Assembly: GCA_003797895.1 (NCBI GenBank)
Contig: RKQB01000001.1
Location: 124,001-188,000 of the forward strand
Length of the DNA: 64,000 nucleotides
Source: Cyclobacteriaceae bacterium YHN15
GTDB lineage: Bacteria > Bacteroidota > Bacteroidia > Cytophagales > Cyclobacteriaceae
Direction of reading: 5' to 3'
Shown here: piece after piece, positions 42,562 through 52,274 of the stretch
How the letters are laid out: every line of letters begins with the position of its first letter
How positions within the stretch are numbered: the first letter of the stretch is position 1
The notes under the pieces: model-generated
Databases searched by the model: none
What the model was told of the DNA's origin: nothing
The model's input: the letters and a program-made list of their open reading frames with translations, nothing else
Position numbers and translations under genes: made by a program

Positions 42562-43896
42562 ATGATACTTATTCTGACCATACTTCTCGCTTTGGCCATC
42601 ATTTTGATTGCCATTGTTAAATTTGACATTCATCCTTTTTTAGCACTTTTTGTCACTGCCATTTTATATGGATTAATTTCCGGTATGTCCGGAGATTTGA
42701 TCATTAAATCAATTTCTGAGGGTTTTGGCGGAGTATTGGGAAGCATTGGATTGTTGATTCTATTGGGAGTATTTCTCGGAACCTTTCTTGAAAAAACCGG
42801 TGGGGCTATTGTCATCGCAGAAAAAATCCTTTCATGGATTGGAAAGAAATCTGTGACAAAAGCCATGTTACTCAGTGGTTATGTTTTATCGATACCCGTA
42901 TTCGGTGACAGTACATTTATCATGCTTAACCCCATCAGCAAATCACTCTCTTTAAAAGGTAAAGTTCCCTATGCTGCGACTACCATCGCTGTGGCTTTGG
43001 GAGCAACAGCCTCCCATTCCCTGGTTCCTCCCACTCCGGGGCCTATTGCTACCGCGGGTATTCTGGAAGCAGATTTGGGAATGGTGATTTTTTGGGGATT
43101 GATCATAAGTCTGATCACCCTGATTCCAAGTTATTATTTCATCAAAAAAGTTGCCTATAATATTCACTTAGTCCCTCAATTGGCAACGGTTGAAAAGGAA
43201 AAGGATCACAAGAAATATCCCAGTGCCTTTTCTTCTTTCTTACCTGTTATTTTGCCCTTGACGCTGATTGTATTGGCTTCTATAGCCAAATATCCATCTG
43301 AACCCTTTGGAGACGGGATATTCACTACAATCATAACTTTCGTGGGAAGCCCAGTTATTGCCTTATTATTAGGCGTATTTCTTTCTTTTACTTTACCGTC
43401 CAAATTTGACAGGAAACTTTTATCCTCCAGTGGTTGGATTGGAGAAGCAATCCTAATTGCTGCGCCTGTTATTCTTATTACGGGTGCTGGGGGTGTTTTT
43501 GGCAAAATGCTCCAAAACTCTGGTATAGGGGATATGGTAAGTAACAATATGGGAAATGCCAGCTGGGGTATATTTCTTCCTTTTATTTTAGCTTTTTCTC
43601 TGAAAACCGCCCAAGGCTCATCTACTGTGGCCATGATCACGACAGCCTCAATTGTGGCGCCTTTGCTTGGTTCATTGGGTTTGGATTCGGAATCCATGAG
43701 GGTGTTTGCAGTGTTGGCTACAGGTGCAGGGGCCATAGCTATCTCCCATGCCAATGACAGCTTCTTCTGGGCGGTAACGCAACTTTCAGGACTGAAAATC
43801 AGTCAGGGCAATAAAACCCATAGTTTGGGAACAATCATCATGTCGTTCACAGCTATTGCCCTGATTTTCCTGATTAGCCAATTGCTTTATTCCTGA
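42562..43896 (+). CDS. GntP-family permease, copy 1
   Basis: The 444-residue membrane protein has about 12-13 hydrophobic helices. It has the GntP/gluconate:H+ symporter hallmarks: GLLILLGVFLGTFLEKTGGA, ALGATASHSLVPPTPGP, ITGAGGVFGKMLQNSG, LKTAQGSSTVAMITTASIV and the ISHANDSFFW late motif. The family moves gluconate, other sugar acids, or D-serine in with protons. Neighbouring lactonase, KDG kinase and KDPG aldolase genes favour a sugar acid. The ATG directly precedes the first helix. Confidence 0.9.
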   Translation: MILILTILLALAIILIAIVKFDIHPFLALFVTAILYGLISGMSGDLIIKSISEGFGGVLGSIGLLILLGVFLGTFLEKTGGAIVIAEKILSWIGKKSVTKAMLLSGYVLSIPVFGDSTFIMLNPISKSLSLKGKVPYAATTIAVALGATASHSLVPPTPGPIATAGILEADLGMVIFWGLIISLITLIPSYYFIKKVAYNIHLVPQLATVEKEKDHKKYPSAFSSFLPVILPLTLIVLASIAKYPSEPFGDGIFTTIITFVGSPVIALLLGVFLSFTLPSKFDRKLLSSSGWIGEAILIAAPVILITGAGGVFGKMLQNSGIGDMVSNNMGNASWGIFLPFILAFSLKTAQGSSTVAMITTASIVAPLLGSLGLDSESMRVFAVLATGAGAIAISHANDSFFWAVTQLSGLKISQGNKTHSLGTIIMSFTAIALIFLISQLLYS

Positions 43897-43905
43897 TTTC
43901 CAAAA

Positions 43906-44700
43906 TTATCGGGCAGTCCATCCACCGTCTACCGTAAGCATGGAACCCACCATATAGGTTCCTGCATCACTGGCCAGTAGAAGGGCTGCTCCCTGTATTT
44001 CACGGAGATTTCCCCATCTTCCCAAAGCAGTGGCACCAACAATAAATTTCTTGCCTTCCTCGGTATCCGCAATCGGTAGGTTCATTTCAGTGAGGAAGGG
44101 GCCAGGGCAGATCGCATTTACAGTGATATTGAAAGGAGCCAACTCCAAGGCGAGTGCACGGGTCATCTGAACCACTGCTCCTTTACTGGACGTATAAGGA
44201 GTTCGGTTCGATAGGCCAACGAGTCCCAGTGTGCTGGCCAGATTGATTATACTTCCCTTGTTGGCTTTTTTCATGTATGGAGTTACGGCCCTGCTGCAAA
44301 GCCAAGTTCCAGTGACATTAACTTCCATGACCTTATTGAAGTCCTCCAAACTCAATTCATTGATACCCCCTCTAATATTAATCCCTGCACTATTTATTAG
44401 AATATCTATTCTTCCAAATTCTTCCATGGCTTTTTCTGCCATGGCCTCTGCCTGCTCTTCTTTGCTTACATCCGCCTGAAAATATATTACTTTAACGCCA
44501 TATGCTTTTGCCAGTTCTTTTGCAGATTTTTCTCCTTCTTCCTTGTTTCGGCTAACAAGCATCAAATTGGCACCAGCAGAAGCAAGACCGGCACCCATGG
44601 CCAGGCCAAGCCCCTTTGAGCCTCCTGTGATAATAGCAGCCCTGCCTGTTAAATTAAAAAGCCGGATACCCGGAAGTTCACTTATTTCTGAATTTTTCAT
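43906..44700 (-). CDS. SDR-family oxidoreductase (gluconate 5-dehydrogenase-like)
   Basis: The 264-residue SDR begins with FNLTGRAAIITGGSKGLGLA (cofactor loop) and has NSAGINIRGG, the catalytic serine in STLGLVGLSNRTPY with Y and K in YTSSKGAV, and the DGGWTAR ending. The SRNKEE stretch after the second strand has an arginine typical of NADPH use. The sequence style is that of gluconate/keto-gluconate reductases and related 2-deoxy-gluconate dehydrogenases. It is convergent with the GntP gene (9 bases apart) and lies 44 bases downstream of the exported TIM-barrel gene. Confidence 0.88.
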   Translation of the reverse strand: MKNSEISELPGIRLFNLTGRAAIITGGSKGLGLAMGAGLASAGANLMLVSRNKEEGEKSAKELAKAYGVKVIYFQADVSKEEQAEAMAEKAMEEFGRIDILINSAGINIRGGINELSLEDFNKVMEVNVTGTWLCSRAVTPYMKKANKGSIINLASTLGLVGLSNRTPYTSSKGAVVQMTRALALELAPFNITVNAICPGPFLTEMNLPIADTEEGKKFIVGATALGRWGNLREIQGAALLLASDAGTYMVGSMLTVDGGWTAR

Positions 44701-44744
44701 ATCATTCTTTTTTAATGGAATTACATTATAAACTGGATTTTGTC

Positions 44745-45845
44745 TTATATCATTTTTAACCTGTTTCTGCTATATTCCAAGCATTTAAGTATATGCTCCT
44801 CTTCTAATGCGAGTTGTGCTTCCGGATTCAAATCACTGATTGTGGGCAAAGGACCTGGATATACATTTTCTTTTATTAAATTGATTAACCTAGCCAAATC
44901 TGAACCGGGAAGAGATCTGAAAGTTGCCCAGTATTGTTCCTTCAAATACGGAATTTCCAAAGGATCCCGTGTGATCATTTCCAGGTTAAATTTTATTTCC
45001 GGATTGTATTTTCGGCAAAGACCTACTGCTTCCTCAAGGTCAACCACTCCTTTGCCCAATGGGACTTCTGAAAGGAGAAAGCCATTCTCATAAGCCCCCA
45101 CCCCCATATCTTTTATATGGGTAGAAAAAGCATAAGGAGCTAAAGTCCGAATAACAAAACCCGGATCCTCCAATAAAGAAAGATTATTCCCAAAGTCTAA
45201 AGTGATCCCAACCCATTCACTGTCCAATAACTTTATAAGTTCAACCATCTCCTCTGCACGCCAATCTTTATGGTTCTCGACAGCCAGCTTCATTTTGTGT
45301 TTTTTTACAATGGATGAAGCCCATTGGAGGGATTTGATGGAATTTTTGCGAAAGATTTCAAACTCTGCCTCTGATTTAAAGGTTTCATATCTTCTTCCGC
45401 CCAGGCAAACCGTCCTTAAAATGCTTATTCCAGCTTCTTTGGCTTGTACAACCTGAGTTTCAAAATTTTCAATATCCGTTTCTGCTTTTGGAAGCCCTAT
45501 ACTTCCCTCCAAAAAAAGACCGAGCGTTTCGCTTCTCTTTCGGATTTGTTTTGCAAATTCAGAAGTCCATCCACCAACTCCCACCTGTATTCCTCCTGCA
45601 CCAATGGAATGACAATGTTCCAATAGTTGGACAGCATTGGTAAAGGGAGAGTATTTTGAGCTGTTTACCTTGGAATTCCATCTCAAGCCATATGAGTGAA
45701 CTACTATGCCCATGCGTTCCCCCTTGAGTTTTTCAGAAAATGAAGGAAATGGAAAACTTAAGGCCAAGGCAGATAATCCTGCTGTATAGAGAATTTTTCT
45801 TCTATTGGGATAAACTTGATACTGATTTTCAAAGGCTGGGCTCAT
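44745..45845 (-). CDS. Exported sugar isomerase/epimerase-like TIM barrel
   Basis: The 366-residue protein has an N-terminal export signal (PNRRKILYTAGLSALALSFP, with an RR pair suggesting Tat export). A xylose-isomerase-like TIM barrel follows, with LAVENHKDWRAEEMV, VGITLDFGNNLSLL, FSTHIKDMGV and IKFNLEMITRDPLE, which give the glutamate, aspartate, histidine and glutamate expected at the metal site. Exported members of this family work beside periplasmic oxidoreductases and 3-keto-sugar enzymes. It lies 22 bases downstream of the large cytochrome c protein on the same strand, so the pair is probably one operon. Confidence 0.82.
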   Translation of the reverse strand: MSPAFENQYQVYPNRRKILYTAGLSALALSFPFPSFSEKLKGERMGIVVHSYGLRWNSKVNSSKYSPFTNAVQLLEHCHSIGAGGIQVGVGGWTSEFAKQIRKRSETLGLFLEGSIGLPKAETDIENFETQVVQAKEAGISILRTVCLGGRRYETFKSEAEFEIFRKNSIKSLQWASSIVKKHKMKLAVENHKDWRAEEMVELIKLLDSEWVGITLDFGNNLSLLEDPGFVIRTLAPYAFSTHIKDMGVGAYENGFLLSEVPLGKGVVDLEEAVGLCRKYNPEIKFNLEMITRDPLEIPYLKEQYWATFRSLPGSDLARLINLIKENVYPGPLPTISDLNPEAQLALEEEHILKCLEYSRNRLKMI

Positions 45846-45867
45846 TGTTTAAAGGGAAGTAAAGGTT

Positions 45868-48417
45868 TTATTTTGGCTTTTCTGTAGATAAAGATTCCAT
45901 ATGCTTATTTAATTCATCGGCATTCCAGGGATACACCCTTCCCTGGGAAGTATGTCTGGTAGTGGATACCGTTCTCCCACTAACAGCAGGAGCTTGGTTG
46001 CCCCATTCATTTCGGATGTAGGTAAGTATGGCAGCTATACTGGCATCATCCATGGTTGAATGGGAAGGCATGACTGGTAGAATATCGGGTGAATCATATT
46101 TTTTCCCCATGATCTCGATTGGCCCTTCCATACCATGCAATATGATCAAGGACAACCTGATTTCACTTTCTGTTACCCAATCTGATCCGGTAAGAGGAGG
46201 TCCCATTCTGTTTACTCCCGCACCATCCGAACCGTGACATCCTGCACAACTGGCCAAATATTTTTGCCTTCCCAATGCAAATTGCTTCAGTTCATTTTCA
46301 TTCAGTGTAACGGTAAGCATTTCACTGCTTTGGGGAGAATGTCCCGGCCATTCAAACATCCTCTTCAGCATTTGTACCTTGTTCGCTGGTAAAGGCAAGT
46401 CTTCGGTCTGAAATAGTTGGGGTTTAGTGTTGTAAGTCAAAAGCCCAAGATTTCTGTTTTCAGCCGCTTGTATGGACAGGCTGTTAAGGGCTACTTTCGT
46501 TTTCCAATCTTCTTTATTTTCAGGATTTTCTAGCAAATTAACCAGTTTTTTTATTTCTGCTTTGTCCTGCTTTTTGATAACCGAAGTGGTTAGCATTTCC
46601 AAAAATATTTCCCTGTCCGGACTACTTTTGGCCCATTTTTCTTCATCCCAAAGATTGGTAAGCAAGGAAAACTCCCGGTTTTCCAAGGAGCTCATGACCG
46701 CATCCCTGATCAGGGGTTCTTCTCCAAACTTTTCCAGGATGGTTTTTAAGACAAAAAAGGCACTTTCATCATCCAGGAGATAAGCACTTAGTGCATATTG
46801 AAGTGCTTTTTTGCTGCCTACATTATAAACAGTTGAAAGCATGTATTCCTTTAAACGCAAATGGCTTTCAGGTCTGTCTGAAATTTGATTTTCTAAAAGC
46901 CTTAAAGCAGTGGTGCTGATCAATAATGAGGGGTCTGACAGGAATTCAAAAAGGAAATCATTATCCAGAGTACCCAAACCTTCAAGTGTCCATAAAGCAT
47001 GAAATCTGCCCAATTCATGATTTCCATTTCTTACCAAATCTTTCAATAATGGAATTGCAGTTTTATCATTTCTTTCTACCAAGAGTCTCTGTGCCATGTC
47101 CCGGTGCCATCCGATGTCATGGGAAAGTCTTTTTACCAAGCCTTCAATGCTTTCTTCTGATAACTTCGGGGAAGGTGAAGGTTTCCATTTTTTAGGGACA
47201 ATTCTCCAAATTCTCCCCATATGGATCGGTAGGACCAACTCTTTGTTGAGTGTTTGCTCCCTTAGGTAAGGTGTTACATAGGATCCATGTTGTATGAGTC
47301 CACGGTACATATCTGCCACATACATTGCCCCATCCGGACCTAGAGTTAAATGAACCGGCCTGAAACGTTCGTCCGTAGAGGCCAGGAATTCTATCCCAGG
47401 ATTCGGGTCAAAAGCCTCCAAAAGGATACCGGTTTCTCTGACCACATTTCTTTTGATCAGATTGCCTGCCGGTTCACAGACAAAGGCATTCCCATAATAT
47501 TCCTCAGGGAAAAGATTGCTCCTAAAAACCAAAGGTGAACAGGCCGCAGTAAACTCAAGTAATCTCCCTGCCTCATCCAAAGTGCCCGGAATATATCCCC
47601 GATTTACAGCTAGATTAGGCCTGATTGGGAAAATTTTACGATCTATCGTAAGGCCATGGTCAATACCGGTTGAAGGAACGTGGTTACTGTTTCTGCCAAG
47701 GTAATTGGGGGGTACCAAATCTGCATGCAGTTGGGACCAATTGTAATTGTAGAAAAGTCTGCCCTGGTCGTCATGATCAATTCCATACTGCCCTCTTGCT
47801 TCTGTAATCTCCCTCACCCATTCTCCATTTACTTGCCTGTACCTTAATTTGGATTTGGCATTGTAATACCAGTTATCGATATTTCTAAGCAGTCCATTGT
47901 CTGAATGTTCGGGGATGCCATTTTGCGCGTAGGTGGAGTCAAAAAGTTCCTTGTTGTCAGCTACCAGATCACCATCAAGATCGTAAGTGATCCAAAGCGC
48001 ATTGTTTTCTGCAACCATAGCCCCTCCTTTTATCAGTCCAAGCGCCCGTGGCATGATCAAACTGTCAAGATAAATGGTGCTTTTATCCATCATTCCGTCC
48101 CCATTAATGTCCTCCAATACGGATATCCTTCCCATCGGCAAGGATTCTCCCTCTCCGTCAATGTCCGGCATGAAGCTTCTCATTTCCACCACCCAAAGTC
48201 TTCCATCTTCATCAAATGTGATGAAAATCGGATCCTGTACCAAGGGTTCAGCGACAACTAACTGTACTTCAAATCCCTTTTCAATTTGAAAGGTTTTCAG
48301 GCTTTCTTTTGGACTTTTTGGGGGAGATGGCGCATTTCCATCAATGGCTTTCTGTTCGGCACAAGCCATAACTAGGACGAAAAGCATGATGGAAAACAAG
48401 AACCGGGGGATTTTCAT
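45868..48417 (-). CDS. PVC-type cytochrome c lipoprotein with propeller and HEAT repeats
   Basis: The 849-residue lipoprotein (lipobox Cys19) has an N-terminal propeller of the membrane-bound dehydrogenase type (about 45-400; ITFDEDGRLWVVEMRSFMPD, LGPDGAMYVADMYRGLIQHG). A helical HEAT-like middle (about 420-640) follows, and then a C-terminal cytochrome c with heme site C724-A-G-C727-H728 and a methionine in VMPSHSTMDDASIAAIL. Such proteins are abundant in Planctomycetes/Verrucomicrobia and recur in marine Bacteroidota. The reaction is unproven; oxidation of a sugar by the propeller with electron transfer to the heme is the usual guess. It is the first gene of the cytochrome - TIM barrel - SDR set. 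Confidence 0.88.
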   Translation of the reverse strand: MKIPRFLFSIMLFVLVMACAEQKAIDGNAPSPPKSPKESLKTFQIEKGFEVQLVVAEPLVQDPIFITFDEDGRLWVVEMRSFMPDIDGEGESLPMGRISVLEDINGDGMMDKSTIYLDSLIMPRALGLIKGGAMVAENNALWITYDLDGDLVADNKELFDSTYAQNGIPEHSDNGLLRNIDNWYYNAKSKLRYRQVNGEWVREITEARGQYGIDHDDQGRLFYNYNWSQLHADLVPPNYLGRNSNHVPSTGIDHGLTIDRKIFPIRPNLAVNRGYIPGTLDEAGRLLEFTAACSPLVFRSNLFPEEYYGNAFVCEPAGNLIKRNVVRETGILLEAFDPNPGIEFLASTDERFRPVHLTLGPDGAMYVADMYRGLIQHGSYVTPYLREQTLNKELVLPIHMGRIWRIVPKKWKPSPSPKLSEESIEGLVKRLSHDIGWHRDMAQRLLVERNDKTAIPLLKDLVRNGNHELGRFHALWTLEGLGTLDNDFLFEFLSDPSLLISTTALRLLENQISDRPESHLRLKEYMLSTVYNVGSKKALQYALSAYLLDDESAFFVLKTILEKFGEEPLIRDAVMSSLENREFSLLTNLWDEEKWAKSSPDREIFLEMLTTSVIKKQDKAEIKKLVNLLENPENKEDWKTKVALNSLSIQAAENRNLGLLTYNTKPQLFQTEDLPLPANKVQMLKRMFEWPGHSPQSSEMLTVTLNENELKQFALGRQKYLASCAGCHGSDGAGVNRMGPPLTGSDWVTESEIRLSLIILHGMEGPIEIMGKKYDSPDILPVMPSHSTMDDASIAAILTYIRNEWGNQAPAVSGRTVSTTRHTSQGRVYPWNADELNKHMESLSTEKPK

Positions 48418-48758
48418 CTTTCGGTTTAGATTAATAGGTTACAGAGGGTTTTAAATAGTTTAAAACTTTTTATAGTATCAAACACACTTTCCCTATAAGT
48501 TGGCACTTATTCTTGACATGCACAAAGAAGATTTACAGAAACGGCTAAATTATTGATTCATAAAATACTTCTTCCTATCAGAACATTGCCAAAAGGTCCT
48601 GTTTAGGAAGATTGATAAAACAGATTTAAAATTCATCATGTGATTTTTACAATAAGAATTTGCCTTTTATGTAATCCTCAATTAAATGATTCAAAATAGG
48701 CTGAATAAATGATTAGATTAGTCATGAGTTTTTTTCGTTTTATTTAAAATATATAACC
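48418..48758. other. Divergent control region between the cytochrome and esterase genes
   Basis: No coding frame. On the minus strand the leader word TAACCTATTAATCTAA lies shortly before the cytochrome ATG and is nearly repeated before the cytochrome gene at 54233. The plus-strand end is T-rich (TTTTTTTCGTTTTATTTAAA) before the esterase ATG. Confidence 0.5.
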
Positions 48759-50432
48759 ATGACAACCAATAGAAGAGAATTCCTGCAAAAAATAGGTTTG
48801 GGGACAGCTGGAATGAGTTTGGCCGCTACTGCACTCCCATTGACTTCCATTGAAGCAAAGGAAGCACAGTATTTAAAAGATACGGATGAGGATCAGTTCC
48901 TTCATATCGGAGATGATATCGCCAATGCAGATACCCAATACGGAAAAATCAGAGGCTATATATTAAATGGGGTATACACCTTTCTTGGTGTCCCATACGG
49001 AGCGGATACCTCTGGAAAAAACCGTTTTTTGCCACCCCGAAAGCCTGAACCTTGGACAGATGTGAAACCAACGATCTGGTGGGGCAATTCTGCCCCTCAG
49101 ATTATGGATAACCGTTATGCGAACCCCCATGCTTCATTTGCCGATCATTGGAATTATGATGATGTCAGCGAGGATTGTTTAAAGTTGAATATTTGGACAA
49201 CAGGAATAGCAGATGGCAAAAATAGGCCGGTTTTGGTTTGGTTGCATGGAGGAGGGTTTACCAATGGCAATGGAATAGAACAGGATGGGTATCATGGTGA
49301 GAACTTAAGTAAACAGGGAGATATTGTTTTTGTATCCATCAATCACAGATTGGGTCCCATGGGCTTTACAGATTTATCAGGCGTAGGTGGGGAAAAATAT
49401 GCTGCCTCAGGGAATGTGGGCATGTTGGATATTATAGCCTCTCTGGATTGGATTAAGGATAATATCAAAAATTTTGGGGGTGATCCCGACAACGTAACCA
49501 TCATAGGACAATCAGGAGGAGGTTCAAAAGTAACCTCTACTTTGGCCATGCCAGCCTCTAAGGGGAAAGTGCATAAGGCGGTAGCATTAAGCGGATCTAT
49601 GCTGAAAGGAATTGATCCCAGCTATTCCAAAAAACTAGGAGAATATGTGATGATCGAAGCAGGCCTTACGCCGGCAACGTTGGACAAACTCCAGGAGATA
49701 CCGTGGCGGCAATATCTTGATATTGCAAACCGGGCCCTGGAAAAGATGAGGAATGAAAATACCGGAAGTTCCAGGACAGGCTTTGCTCCTGTTGCGGACG
49801 GGATTCATCTTCCTTCAGGTGAGTTTTTTGCAGAACCAAAAGGAAATGGGTCTCAAGTCCCGCTTCTGATCTGTACTACCTTTCACGAATGGAATCCTAC
49901 CAGGACAAATGCTGAACTGGATGCCATAGATTTTGATGGAGTAATCGAGAAGTTAAAACCAAGATTTGGAGATCAAAGCGAAAATGTTGTCAAGGCCTAT
50001 CAGGCCAATTTCCCAGACAAGAAACCTGCTGAAATCTGGGCACTGATCCTCTCCAATAGAATGTCAGCGGTGAATACAGCCAATGCCAAATCCAAGCAAA
50101 ATAAGGCAGTATATATGGCCTGGTTTGGCTGGGAACCAAATTTGTACAATGGCCGTATGCGGGCATTTCACTGTATCGATATTTGTTTTTGGTTTGCCAA
50201 TACAGACCGGATGTATACCCATACCGGTGGAGGCAGCAGGCCAAGAAAACTTTCAGAAAGGATGTCAGATGCTTTGTTAGCCTTTATGAGAACAGGGAAT
50301 CCCAATACTTCCAAACTTCCAACTTGGCCGGTTTATACCCCTGAAAAGGGGGAGACCATGGTGTTGAATGATTCCAGCGAGGTGCATAATGATCCGGACA
50401 GGTCTGCCCGCCAATCACTGCCCAGTGTCTGA
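48759..50432 (+). CDS. Tat-exported type B carboxylesterase
   Basis: The 557-residue alpha/beta hydrolase of the carboxylesterase/para-nitrobenzyl esterase family starts with a twin-arginine signal (TTNRREFLQKIGLGTAGMSL). The oxyanion loop HGGG lies at 163-166, the nucleophile elbow is GQSGGG (S252), and the family GNVGMLDIIASLDWIKDNI precedes it. Acid and histidine candidates lie in the C-terminal third. It would hydrolyse esters in the periplasm. It ends 18 bases inside the convergent dipeptidase gene. The substrate is unknown; a sugar or aromatic acid ester would suit the region. Confidence 0.88.
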   Translation: MTTNRREFLQKIGLGTAGMSLAATALPLTSIEAKEAQYLKDTDEDQFLHIGDDIANADTQYGKIRGYILNGVYTFLGVPYGADTSGKNRFLPPRKPEPWTDVKPTIWWGNSAPQIMDNRYANPHASFADHWNYDDVSEDCLKLNIWTTGIADGKNRPVLVWLHGGGFTNGNGIEQDGYHGENLSKQGDIVFVSINHRLGPMGFTDLSGVGGEKYAASGNVGMLDIIASLDWIKDNIKNFGGDPDNVTIIGQSGGGSKVTSTLAMPASKGKVHKAVALSGSMLKGIDPSYSKKLGEYVMIEAGLTPATLDKLQEIPWRQYLDIANRALEKMRNENTGSSRTGFAPVADGIHLPSGEFFAEPKGNGSQVPLLICTTFHEWNPTRTNAELDAIDFDGVIEKLKPRFGDQSENVVKAYQANFPDKKPAEIWALILSNRMSAVNTANAKSKQNKAVYMAWFGWEPNLYNGRMRAFHCIDICFWFANTDRMYTHTGGGSRPRKLSERMSDALLAFMRTGNPNTSKLPTWPVYTPEKGETMVLNDSSEVHNDPDRSARQSLPSV

Positions 50433-51500
50433 TTCCCATGCTTTTCGGAAAAAGCGTAACCAGTTACCGAACATGATCTTTTCAAGATCTTTCGGCGTAT
50501 AACCCCTTTTGGAGAGAAGTGAAGGTATTTTCTGAAGATCCGCGATGGTGTCAAGGTCATAAGGGCATTGCTCTTTTCCAAAAGCACCATCGAGATCTGT
50601 ACCAATACCGACATGATCTGTGTTGCCGGCAATTTGGCAGATATGATCCAAATGATCTATCAATTTTTCAAGAGTGCATGCCATTTTTTTGGGATCTGAT
50701 TTACCTCTCTCCCAATTGGGAACCATCATCCAGGCATCCAATGCTCCTCCGATCACCGCCCCTCTTTCAATCAATACTTTAATCTGTTCATTAGAAAATT
50801 GTCTGTTATGGTTGACCAAAGACCTACAATTGTTGTGGCTGGCCCAAACATGTCCCTGAAAATGGTCCATAGCTTGCCAAAAGGCGTCATCGCAGAGATG
50901 GGTTGCATCCAAAATAATGTTCAGCTTTTCCATTTCTTTTAACAATTCCAAACCCTTTGGACCCATTTTTCCGCTTGAATCAGTACCATTGGCATACCTT
51001 CCGGGTCCATAATGCGCAGGTCCTAAAGCCCTTAATCCAGATCGATATGCTTTTTCCAAATAAGAAAGGTTTACCAAAGAGTCAGCACCTTCAAGAGAGA
51101 GTATATAGCCAATGGGTTTGGTAGACCAAGGGAGTTCATGTAGCCATAGTTGTAAATGCTTTTCAAGGCTTTCCAGGTCGGTTATTTGAACCATCTCCCC
51201 TAAATCTTCCATGGCTTTGTACCAGGCCAATTGGCCTTGCGTTTGCGCCCAGGCCTGTTCGGGGGAATGCCATCCTGGCAGAGGATTGCCTTCATCTACA
51301 AATCTTGCTATTTGAGTAGCCACCACCAAGCCTATATTTCCTTTCCGCAATTCGGGCAGACAAACTGTGGCATTACCCCGGTCTGGTTTGTCTTTTAATC
51401 CCTTCTCTCTTCTATTAATTTCTTCTATAGGCCTTCTTAAATCCCTGTTCCATTCAAGGGCATTCATACTCAGGTCTAAATGGGCGTCTATAATGAACAT
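50415..51500 (-). CDS. Membrane dipeptidase-type (M19) peptidase
   Basis: The 361-residue protein carries the full set of M19 zinc ligands: DAHLDLS (HxD), the bridging glutamate in LSLEGADSL, DATHLCDDAFWQ, ASHNNCRSL and GIGTDLDGAFG. Length is normal for the family, which cleaves dipeptides, often with a D- or dehydro-residue at the C-terminal side. There is no signal peptide, so it is cytoplasmic. It may belong to the operon of RidA and the cytochrome gene, although a 282-base repeat-bearing gap separates them. Its last codons overlap the end of the esterase gene. Confidence 0.88.
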   Translation of the reverse strand: MFIIDAHLDLSMNALEWNRDLRRPIEEINRREKGLKDKPDRGNATVCLPELRKGNIGLVVATQIARFVDEGNPLPGWHSPEQAWAQTQGQLAWYKAMEDLGEMVQITDLESLEKHLQLWLHELPWSTKPIGYILSLEGADSLVNLSYLEKAYRSGLRALGPAHYGPGRYANGTDSSGKMGPKGLELLKEMEKLNIILDATHLCDDAFWQAMDHFQGHVWASHNNCRSLVNHNRQFSNEQIKVLIERGAVIGGALDAWMMVPNWERGKSDPKKMACTLEKLIDHLDHICQIAGNTDHVGIGTDLDGAFGKEQCPYDLDTIADLQKIPSLLSKRGYTPKDLEKIMFGNWLRFFRKAWESDTGQ

Positions 51501-51753
51501 GTTTTTTGGTTGTGATTGTTGTCAGGTTATTGTTTTGTTTGAGGCTTAATAATAACTTTTTCTTTTACACTTCTAATTTAGTCCTTATGTATGGCTCTCC
51601 GTTTTTTTTATATCCAACCTTTGACCCGGCAATAAATTACCGGATTGCTAAGTCTGTCATGTATATGGACTTATCCAATCCTTATTCAAATCCAACTTCC
51701 ATTCCCAAACTCCTTCTACCGACCACTAAATTCACTTTATCACACTTCTTGAT

Positions 51754-51776
51754 ACATGGTACATAGTACATGGTAC
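51754..51776. repeat. Short repeat of ACATGGTAC words
   Basis: ACATGGTAC occurs twice (51754-51762, 51768-51776), joined by ATAGT. It lies in the 282-base gap between the dipeptidase and RidA genes; the rest of the gap (51501-51753) holds no gene or promoter that I can see. Confidence 0.6.
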
Positions 51777-51782
51777 AACTTG

Positions 51783-52247
51783 TTATTCCAACTCGAAAAG
51801 AGCCTCGATTTCTACAGGAATATTGTCAGGTAAAGAACCCATTCCAACAGCACTCCTTACACCTATGCCATTCTCCTCTCCCCATATTGCTGCAAAGAGT
51901 TCGCTGCATCCGTTGATCACATAGGGATGCCTTTCGAAATCTGGCGTGCAATTCACCATGCCCAAAACTTTTATCACACGCTTGATCTTATTCAATGAGC
52001 CTATATTGGCTTTTATCGTGGCAAGCATTGCCAAAGCAACTTGCCTGGCAGCCATTTTCCCGGCATCAATATCCAAGTCTGCTCCGATTCTCCCTATGAT
52101 TAAGGAACCATCTTCTTTTACTGTTCCATGACCTGATAGATACAGGTATTTTCCGTCTACGAGACATGGTTTATATACACCTAATGGTTTCGGTGCTGGA
52201 GGTAGATTAAGACCCAGCGCCGCAAAATTTTCTTCAGCTGTCTGCAT
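51783..52247 (-). CDS. RidA/YjgF family protein
   Basis: The 154-residue protein is of the RidA/YER057c/UK114 kind, trimeric deaminases that hydrolyse reactive enamine/imine intermediates released by PLP enzymes. It has the family flow KPCLVDGKYLYLSGHGTVKE, DIDAGKMAARQVALAMLATI, VNCTPDFERHPYVINGCSEL and RSAVGMGSLPDNIPVEIEA. The usual catalytic arginine position is represented in GVRSAVGM. It is longer than the 128-residue RidA core and resembles the YjgH/Rid-subfamily variants. It lies 27 bases downstream of the cytochrome gene, so it is in the same transcript. Confidence 0.85.
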   Translation of the reverse strand: MQTAEENFAALGLNLPPAPKPLGVYKPCLVDGKYLYLSGHGTVKEDGSLIIGRIGADLDIDAGKMAARQVALAMLATIKANIGSLNKIKRVIKVLGMVNCTPDFERHPYVINGCSELFAAIWGEENGIGVRSAVGMGSLPDNIPVEIEALFELE

Positions 52248-52274
52248 TTTTTAAATGTGCTTTATTGTTACCGA

